From Phlebotomus papatasi (lineage: Eukaryota; Arthropoda; Insecta; Diptera; Psychodidae), in NCBI RefSeq assembly GCF_024763615.1, contig NC_077222.1:12214001-12278000 (forward strand): a DNA stretch of 64,000 bases. Reading direction: 5' to 3'. Under the pieces are notes generated by a model. That model was not told the origin of the DNA, made no database searches, and worked only from the letters and a program-made list of their open reading frames with translations. This document shows positions 57,735 to 64,000 of the stretch, piece by piece (position 1 is the stretch's first letter; each line of letters starts with the position of its first letter). A program made the translations under genes and the position numbers.

Positions 57735-57957
57735 TTTTTCTGGTCCTTCGAGCCGGATAACCTCATTTTCTTCATCTCCCGGATAGGTAACATATTACTG
57801 ACTGGGCAGGGCATTCTAGGGAAGGCACAGGATTTCTAATCCCTCTATTTATTTGCACCAGGTAACTTACTACTGACTGGGCAGGGCATTCTAGGGAAGG
57901 CACAGGATTTCTAATCCCTCTATTTATTTGCACCAGGTAATTTTACCCACATTTTTC
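57524..57957 (+). repeat. Two 217-bp tandem units across the LTR/leader boundary, each with nested 75-bp repeats
   Basis: Unit A is 57524-57740 and unit B is 57741-57957; a third unit starts at 57958 (TGGTCCTCGTCGCCG) and loses similarity. Each unit opens with primer-site-like text (TGGCCCTTCTCCCCGAAT, TGGTCCTTCGAGCCGGAT) and contains two full 75-bp repeats with GACTGGGCAGGGCATTC. Only unit B keeps a tRNA-matching primer site. CAGGTAA or TAGGTAA occurs at 57567, 57642, 57717, 57784, 57859 and 57934. Confidence 0.85.
57741..57758 (+). promoter_or_regulatory. Primer binding site for tRNA-Tyr
   Basis: TGGTCCTTCGAGCCGGAT is the complement of the 3' end of insect tRNA-Tyr including CCA (remembered Drosophila sequence ends CCGGCTCGAAGGA plus CCA). 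It lies six bases after the proposed LTR end. Minus-strand DNA synthesis would start here. Confidence 0.8.
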
Positions 57958-58057
57958 TGGTCCTCGTCGCCGTGGGAACCGCACTGGAAATCGTCCACGA
58001 ATATTCTTATCTCTACAAGACCTCAATTGATCTCTCTGGAGTACTCGAACATCAGCC

Positions 58058-61000
58058 ATGTCCAAATTAGCCGACATCCGGAAGACAGTTATGGATGATG
58101 TATTTGAGGTGGAAACAGCTTTGAAATCGGTCTCAGAAACTGCTCAATTGGATGAAGTTCTCCTGAATTCCTACCTCCAAAGCCTTAAGGCAGCGCGAAC
58201 GAAATTTGAGGAGGTGCAGGAAACAATCATTGAAAGCCAATCCGCGGAGTCTCGAAAGCAGCGAGAAACAGAGTTTCTAGATAATTTTCTCAAGCGCTGT
58301 AAGGAGCTTGAGGTGAAGATTTGGACTCTCATCGAACGTTCTAAGACATCACACCACGTTGATGTCGAGGAAGCTGGAGGCTTCAGTGGCGCGGCTGACA
58401 AGCCACAAGGTGATGAAGGAAAACATCTCAAGGAGTGGATGCTTGAACTCATGGGGCAAATGGAAAAGAAGCACCGTGAGGATCTCCTCAAGCAGGAAAA
58501 GAGATATCATCAGCAATTGACGGAGTTGCGAGCCAATCTCAAGGAGCATTCTCAGGCTTCTACACAGAGTTTTACTCCCGGTCCTGATTTTGCTGAAATT
58601 TTCAAGGCTACCACTGACCGTCAAATTCAATTGCTGGAAAGGTTAAGCAACAGCAAATCCAATTCCAGGCTTCCCCCTCTTGATATTCCCAAGTTTTCGG
58701 GACAATTTTCAAAATGGATTTCCTTCAGGGATCGATTTGTGAGCACTGTTATCAACGAGTCCTCGCTCTCAAATGTACAGAAGTTGCACTACCTGAAAGG
58801 AGCTCTCACAGGGGAGGCAGCAAGTGTCTTGGAAAATTTAGAAGTCACAGAGGACAATTTTGAGGCTGCTTGGGATTTATTGAACACACGTTTCAACAAG
58901 AGAAAGAATATTATAATGGAGTATGTGAAAAATTTTCACAGTGTATCTCCCGTCTCAACCGCCACTAATTCAAATGTGCGGAAGCTTGTCAACGATGTTG
59001 TGGGAGTTATTCAGGCACTTGATACCATGAAGGAGAGTTCCCGTGATCCCTGGCTCATCTATGTTGTGCTGGGAAAGCTGGATCACGAATCCAAGTCACT
59101 GTGGGCTCGTGAATGCGGCAATAAAGTACCAACCTGGAACGAGTTTGTGGAATTTCTGTACAATCGCTGCGATGAATTGGATTCCTGTCCCCCAACGGCC
59201 AAGAATATTACCAGCGGTGGTTCTACATCACGCGTAAATTCCTCCAAAACTTCCACACATTCCCACAAGAACTCTACCTCATCTCTCGTCGCTGCAAGTG
59301 AGAATTCTTGCAAGTGTTGCTCTTCGGGCTCGCACCCTCTCTATGAGTGCCCCAAGTTTTTGTCGCAATCTTCGGATGAGAGATATTCTTTCGTGAGGAA
59401 ATCTAACCTCTGCCGAAACTGTTTAGTTTCAAAGCATTTTACCAACAATTGCAATTATCGTCGATGTCGCTTGTGTGATGCAAAGCACAACGTTCTACTT
59501 CACGAACGCTTTATCGCAGCTGCTTCCGGTTCGGCTACTCCAGCCTCCAGTGTTCCTGCCACCCCTCCAGCGCCATCCACAGCTGACAATCCGACATCTT
59601 TTCCTACTACATCAACTGGCCAAGTCGTTCAACATCACCCCACTCCTGGGTCTTCGTCAAATCGGGTTGTTCTGTCGACTTTTCCTTGTCGCACATCGCC
59701 GACAAATTCCATGGTCTTCCTGGCAACCGCTATTGTTGAGGTGTTGGACGCTGATGGCAAGCGGATTAAATGCCGCGCAGTTCTGGACAGTGGATCCCAA
59801 ACATGTCTCATTTCCACTGCCCTCTCAGATTCCCTGAGGCTTAAGAAACATCCAGTCAGTGTTTCACTCACTGGTGTTGGTGGTGTCCAATCAAATATTC
59901 GCCACCAAACCGATGTCATTTTATTCTCCACAACGACCTCTGAGAATTTCAATTTGGCGTGCTTAGTCGTACCTCGAGTCACTCGAAATCTTCCCAGCTG
60001 GAATGTCAATCCTGATGAAGTGAATATTCCACCAGGCACCATGCTAGCAGACCCTCAGTGGTTTGAAAGCCGTCCAATCGATATCCTGATTGGTGGAACT
60101 CATTATTGGGAAATGGTGAAGGACAACACACTTCGTTTGGGTGAAGGAAAGCCACTCCTGAAGGAAACTTCATTTGGATTTGTGGTTGTTGGACAATGGA
60201 CCACCCAGCAGGAGGAGAATTCTGCTGTCTGCAACATCTCAACTTTGGCTTCCCTCAACAAAACATTGCGTCAATTCTGGGAGCTTGAAGAGGTTCCTGA
60301 GGAACCTACCGCATCTCTTGAGCAAGAAGCAGCAGAAAAACACTTCGAAACAACCCATACCAGGGCCTCAGATGGACGTTTCGTGGTGAAGTTACCCTTC
60401 AGATCCAATTCTCAGGATTTGGGGGACTCCAGGTCAAAGGCACTCCGCCAATACATGTCTTTGGAGCGGAAATTCCATTCCAATCCAGAATTTCACCGTC
60501 TTTACACTAGTGTCATGGACGACTACATTCAGCGTAAATGGCTCGAGACAGTCCCTCCAGACGCTGTCCAGGACTACTCGTACTACATGGCTCATCATGG
60601 AGTGTTGAAAGATTCAGCCACAACTCAGTTGAGAGTCGTGTACAACGCAAGTGGAAAGACAAGTACTGGACTTAGCCTCAACGACACTCTCATGGTGGGT
60701 CCAGTTGTACAGCCTGACCTGTACACAATATTAATTCGTTTCCGTCGTCATCCGTTTGCCATCACCACAGATATTTCCAAGATGTACCCTCAGCTGATAC
60801 TACATCATCCTCACTCTGACTTCCAGAGACTTCTGTGGCGAAAAACTCCAGAGGATCCTATCACGGATTATCGGATGACGCGGGTCTGTTTCGGCGTGGC
60901 AAGTTCTCCATTCCTTGCCACAAAGGCAATCACTATGCTGGGAGAAGAGCATAAGCAGACTCATCCATTGGCATCCCAAGCTCTACTCAACTCCTTTTAT

Positions 61001-63595
61001 GTCGATGATGGCATCATTTCGGTGGAGACTTGTGATCAAGCCAAGGCTACTTGTACCCAATTGATAGAAGTTCTTGCAAGTGGTGGTTTCACTTTGGGAA
61101 AGTGGAACTCAAATTACCCAGGAGTGCTCCCGGATAATTGCCGCCCAACTCAGCAAGGCGTCGATGTAGCGACTACTTCCACCAAGACTTTGGGAATCAA
61201 GTGGGACACCAAGGATGATGTTTTCTTCTTCACAGTCGCTCAAGAGGGTGAGGTAAATACCAAACGTCAAGTAGCCTCATTCATCGCTAAAATTTTCGAT
61301 CCCCTGGGACTAATCGCGCCTGTCGTTATCAACGCAAAGCTTCTTCTTCAAGGACTTCATCAGTTGAAAGGCGGATGGGATGTCGAAGTTCCACCAGAAT
61401 TTCAAGCTAGTTGGGATCGCTTCCTCCATTCATTGGACAATATCGAATCAATTCGAGTTCCCAGATGGGCTTCCGGAATCGCTCAGGCAAAGGAAGTCCA
61501 AATCCACGGTTTTTGCGATGCTAGTCTTCGTGCCTTTGGTGCTGCGGTGTATCTCATCACAAAAAATGATGGTGAAACGACTTCCCACCTACTCACAGCA
61601 AAGTCGAGAGTGGCACCAGGGGAGGACAAAAGCCAAACCATACCGCGTTTGGAACTCTGCGGAGCACTCTTGCTAGCGGAACTTGTGGACAAAATTAAAG
61701 ACATTCTGGGCATTACAGCAGTATACTTATGGACTGACAGTACGGTCGTTCTTTCCTGGCTCTACAACCGTGCATTAGAGTTCAAACCTTTCGTCTCCCA
61801 TAGAGTGAACAAAATCCTACGCTTGTCGTCTTCTAACCAATGGAGGCACGTTAGGACAGCGGAAAATCCTGCGGATTTGATCACCAGGGGAGCCACCACT
61901 CTTCAGATATCAGAATCGCAACTGTGGTGGAATGGGCCATCATGGCTCACTGCAGACTCCAAGGATTGGCCGCCCCAATTCATCTACTCGAACGCTGTTT
62001 TGACTTCTCAAGTCACGAAAAACATGAACGCCCGAAGTTACTTAGAAGATTTGGTTCATGTTCACTCATCGTTATTGAAGTGTCAGAGGATCGTGGCCTA
62101 CGTCTGCAGATTCCGTAAGGCTTGCGGCAAAAGAGTTCCGGTGGAACGGGGGCCAATTTCTTCATCTGAGTTGGATAACGCATTGAAGCACTTAATCCGT
62201 CTCGAACAGTCTTCTGCCTCTGATGGACTGGCGGATGCCATTCGTAAAGGAACTGTTGGATCATCCTCCAAGTGGAAACATGTCTCCATTTTGTTTCCGT
62301 TCATCGATGACAGCGGACTTATCCGAGTAGGCGGCCGCTTACAAAATTCTCAAGAGTGTTTCGACGCTAAGCATCCTGTTCTGTTGCCCCGAGGAAGATT
62401 GGCAGAACTCATAGCCATTCACGAACACCGAAAACTGCTGCATGCTGGCCCACTCACTCTTCTTGCCAATCTTCGGCAGAAATTTTGGCCTATCGCTGGA
62501 CGTTCTCTAGTGAAACGAGTGTACAGAAGCTGTGTTACCTGTACACGAGCTCGTCCGCGACCTGAATCTCAACTCATGGGAAATCTTCCGGCATCTAGGG
62601 TGACATTCCAAAGGCCATTCTGCTTCACTGGCATCGACTATGCGGGACCAATTCCAATCCGCACTTCTCAAAATCGAAATGCTGCGAAGAGAAATGCTTA
62701 TCTGGCCATCTTCATTTGCATGACCACTCGCGCCATACATATTGAAGTGGTCAGTGCTCTCTCTACAGAAGCCTTTATGGCTGCTCTCAAGCGCTTCGCA
62801 GCCCGTCGAGGAACCCCGAAGGTCATTCATTCTGATTGTGGACGTAACTTCGTGGGTGCCAGCCGCGAACTCAAGGATCTCATGAGTTCACCAGCGTTCC
62901 AAGAGGAATTGGCTTCTCACAATCAACACCATCAAATCGAATGGAAGTTCAACCCTCCTTTGGCTCCCCACCAAGGCGGATTGTGGGAAGCTGGAGTGCG
63001 CTCCATCAAGTACCATCTTAAGCGCACTGTCGGAACAACTGCTCTCACCTTTGAGGAGCTCACCACTGTCCTTACTCAAGTGGAGGCGGTGTTGAACAGC
63101 CGCCCCATCGGCCTGGCCTCGGACAACCCGAATGAACAGGAAATCCTCACGCCTGGACATTTCCTTGTGGGATCCAACATCACTTCACCTCCTGATCCTG
63201 ATCTCACCGAGCTCAATGACAATCAGCTCACTCGTTGGCGTTTGTGTCAGCAACGCTTCCAGCACTTCGCCAATCGCTGGAGACGCGATTACCTCAACAC
63301 TCTACAGCAACGGTCGAAGTGGAAGGTGCCGCAGAAAAACCTACAAATAGGCCAAGTAGTGCTGACTCTGGACTCCACGTCTTTCGGAGAGAAATGGATT
63401 TTAGGAATAGTGGAAGATCTCCACCCGGGCATTGATGGACGAGTAAGGGTCGTGACTATCAGAACTCCCAAGGGACTTTATCGACGATCAGTGAATAAGT
63501 TAGCCCGTTTATTCACTGAGGATGCTTCTGAACCATCTGGTTCCAATGGTTCAGCCAGGGGAGCTTATGTTCAAAATTCAAATAGAAACATTTGA
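58058..63595 (+). CDS. gag-pol: BEL/Pao Gag-Pol polyprotein, 1845 residues
   Basis: A single uninterrupted frame, typical of BEL/Pao, starts at the first ATG after the leader. Residues about 130-170 are charged and probably coiled coil. About 208-355 (LDIPKFSG onward) is the DUF1759-type Gag region. Cysteine-rich knuckles start at C418, and C452-C455-H460-C465 fits CX2CX4HX4C. The aspartic protease has DSG at 577-579. In the RT, D905 and YVDD at 981-984 are the catalytic residues. RNase H has D1154 (GFCDAS) and D1227 (WTDST). The integrase has a zinc finger H1455/H1462 with C1492/C1495 and a catalytic triad D1527, D1593, E1644. About 1720-1822 is a DUF5641-type C-terminus. All expected catalytic residues are present, and no envelope gene follows. 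The last 28 bases lie inside the 3' LTR. Confidence 0.95.
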   Translation: MSKLADIRKTVMDDVFEVETALKSVSETAQLDEVLLNSYLQSLKAARTKFEEVQETIIESQSAESRKQRETEFLDNFLKRCKELEVKIWTLIERSKTSHHVDVEEAGGFSGAADKPQGDEGKHLKEWMLELMGQMEKKHREDLLKQEKRYHQQLTELRANLKEHSQASTQSFTPGPDFAEIFKATTDRQIQLLERLSNSKSNSRLPPLDIPKFSGQFSKWISFRDRFVSTVINESSLSNVQKLHYLKGALTGEAASVLENLEVTEDNFEAAWDLLNTRFNKRKNIIMEYVKNFHSVSPVSTATNSNVRKLVNDVVGVIQALDTMKESSRDPWLIYVVLGKLDHESKSLWARECGNKVPTWNEFVEFLYNRCDELDSCPPTAKNITSGGSTSRVNSSKTSTHSHKNSTSSLVAASENSCKCCSSGSHPLYECPKFLSQSSDERYSFVRKSNLCRNCLVSKHFTNNCNYRRCRLCDAKHNVLLHERFIAAASGSATPASSVPATPPAPSTADNPTSFPTTSTGQVVQHHPTPGSSSNRVVLSTFPCRTSPTNSMVFLATAIVEVLDADGKRIKCRAVLDSGSQTCLISTALSDSLRLKKHPVSVSLTGVGGVQSNIRHQTDVILFSTTTSENFNLACLVVPRVTRNLPSWNVNPDEVNIPPGTMLADPQWFESRPIDILIGGTHYWEMVKDNTLRLGEGKPLLKETSFGFVVVGQWTTQQEENSAVCNISTLASLNKTLRQFWELEEVPEEPTASLEQEAAEKHFETTHTRASDGRFVVKLPFRSNSQDLGDSRSKALRQYMSLERKFHSNPEFHRLYTSVMDDYIQRKWLETVPPDAVQDYSYYMAHHGVLKDSATTQLRVVYNASGKTSTGLSLNDTLMVGPVVQPDLYTILIRFRRHPFAITTDISKMYPQLILHHPHSDFQRLLWRKTPEDPITDYRMTRVCFGVASSPFLATKAITMLGEEHKQTHPLASQALLNSFYVDDGIISVETCDQAKATCTQLIEVLASGGFTLGKWNSNYPGVLPDNCRPTQQGVDVATTSTKTLGIKWDTKDDVFFFTVAQEGEVNTKRQVASFIAKIFDPLGLIAPVVINAKLLLQGLHQLKGGWDVEVPPEFQASWDRFLHSLDNIESIRVPRWASGIAQAKEVQIHGFCDASLRAFGAAVYLITKNDGETTSHLLTAKSRVAPGEDKSQTIPRLELCGALLLAELVDKIKDILGITAVYLWTDSTVVLSWLYNRALEFKPFVSHRVNKILRLSSSNQWRHVRTAENPADLITRGATTLQISESQLWWNGPSWLTADSKDWPPQFIYSNAVLTSQVTKNMNARSYLEDLVHVHSSLLKCQRIVAYVCRFRKACGKRVPVERGPISSSELDNALKHLIRLEQSSASDGLADAIRKGTVGSSSKWKHVSILFPFIDDSGLIRVGGRLQNSQECFDAKHPVLLPRGRLAELIAIHEHRKLLHAGPLTLLANLRQKFWPIAGRSLVKRVYRSCVTCTRARPRPESQLMGNLPASRVTFQRPFCFTGIDYAGPIPIRTSQNRNAAKRNAYLAIFICMTTRAIHIEVVSALSTEAFMAALKRFAARRGTPKVIHSDCGRNFVGASRELKDLMSSPAFQEELASHNQHHQIEWKFNPPLAPHQGGLWEAGVRSIKYHLKRTVGTTALTFEELTTVLTQVEAVLNSRPIGLASDNPNEQEILTPGHFLVGSNITSPPDPDLTELNDNQLTRWRLCQQRFQHFANRWRRDYLNTLQQRSKWKVPQKNLQIGQVVLTLDSTSFGEKWILGIVEDLHPGIDGRVRVVTIRTPKGLYRRSVNKLARLFTEDASEPSGSNGSARGAYVQNSNRNI
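63557..63567 (+). promoter_or_regulatory. Polypurine tract, inside the coding region
   Basis: AGGGGAG is followed by CTTA and then the 3' LTR TGTTC. It is short but correctly placed for plus-strand priming. It is also translated (ARGAY), so the same bases serve as codons and primer. Confidence 0.6.
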
Positions 63596-64000
63596 ATGGT
63601 TTTGGTTGAGCGCAAAGAGTTGCTTGCTCTGAGAGAAGAAAGGGAGCACTGCTGCTGATTTCGCTCCTCTTCCTTCTCCCTCCCTTTTTTTTCATTCTTC
63701 AAAACTCTCTCCGATTTCCGCAAAACACGTTAAGTGCGCAAAAGATAAATAAATCCCATAAAATATAAAGCAAAGTGTTTTTTGATTAAAGTGTGGGATT
63801 GTCTGGTGACGCGAGTGAAGTGTCTGCTTGTCTAGTGAAGAATCTTGGCTGGTGCAGTCCTGGGAAATTTTTTCTGGCCCTTCTCCCCGAATAACCTCAT
63901 TTTCTTCATCTCCCGGACAGGTAACATATTACTGACTGGGCAGGGCATTCTAGGGAAGGCACAGGATTTCTAATCCCTCTATTTATTTGCACCAGGTAAC
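63568..64000 (+). repeat. 3' LTR, truncated by the window end
   Basis: Identical to 57216-57649 except for one fewer T in the T-run near 63686 and C in place of T in GATTTCCGC near 63719. The remaining roughly 85 bases should lie beyond the window. Confidence 0.95.

Larger units (their letters stand above)
57216..64000 (+). mobile_element. BEL/Pao LTR retrotransposon, structurally complete except for the cut 3' LTR
   Basis: The order is 5' LTR (57216-57734), tRNA-Tyr primer site (57741-57758), leader, one long Gag-Pol frame (58058-63595), polypurine tract (about 63557-63563) and 3' LTR from 63568 to the window end. The LTRs agree except for one T-run length difference and one C/T change over the roughly 433 comparable bases. 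With the open reading frame this indicates a recent insertion that may still be active. Target duplication cannot be checked because the right flank lies outside the window. Confidence 0.95.

Overview
The window looks like AT-rich, intron-like or intergenic DNA from an insect, most likely a dipteran. The repeat content supports this: an intact BEL/Pao retrotransposon primed by an insect-type tRNA-Tyr, pogo-like and piggyBac-like DNA transposons, LOA/I-like and CR1/L2-like LINE wrecks, and tRNA-derived SINEs. The species cannot be read from the sequence. I found no host protein-coding gene I would stand behind; one minus-strand open frame near 5.3-5.6 kb is a weak exon candidate.

Layout. 0-12 kb: the 3' end of a pogo-like element, a tRNA-like relic, a run of short inverted-repeat elements flanked by TA (3.1-6.1 kb), two inverted pairs of a hairpin-bearing repeat, a LINE-tail-like stretch and a complete tRNA-SINE with an 11-bp target duplication. 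12-20 kb: a decayed minus-strand LINE (RT plus RNase H) interrupted by a foldback repeat, several palindromic MITEs, a plus-strand LINE wreck with a YADD motif, and a possible gypsy-type primer site. 20-27 kb: a second complete SINE with a 12-bp target duplication, an array of diverged ~200-bp units, a gag zinc-knuckle relic and a ~424-bp duplication. 27.2-32.2 kb: a four-layer nest, in which a TAA-flanked MITE is split by a 4.8-kb TTAA-flanked piggyBac-like element holding two copies of a ~1.83-kb GGCC-rich element, one of which carries a 168-bp palindromic insertion. 34.4-36.1 kb: a 1.67-kb element with ~490-bp inverted arms. 37.9-38.8 kb: a cluster of GGAATTTTCC-like words. 40.6-42.9 kb: an ancient ~300-bp tandem array interrupted by a piggyBac-type MITE. 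44-50 kb: a nested MITE, two pogo-like elements with partial transposases, and a third GGCC element on the minus strand. 51-56 kb: a MITE inserted in its own relative, a foldback repeat and the fourth GGCC element. 57.2-64 kb: the BEL/Pao element, whose 3' LTR runs off the window.

The only clearly intact coding unit is the 1845-residue Gag-Pol of the BEL/Pao element. Its parts fit together as LTR promoter, tRNA-Tyr primer site, single Gag-Pol frame, polypurine tract and 3' LTR. The two LTRs differ by one substitution and one length change over about 433 bp, so this insertion is young, whereas the other elements are relics or non-autonomous copies.

The least explained signals are: (1) a module with fixed ~103-bp internal spacing shared by two structurally unrelated mobile elements; (2) a dispersed hairpin word whose stems change in a compensatory way; and (3) a 217-bp tandem duplication spanning the LTR/primer-site boundary of the BEL/Pao element, carrying six evenly spaced CAGGTAA-type words.
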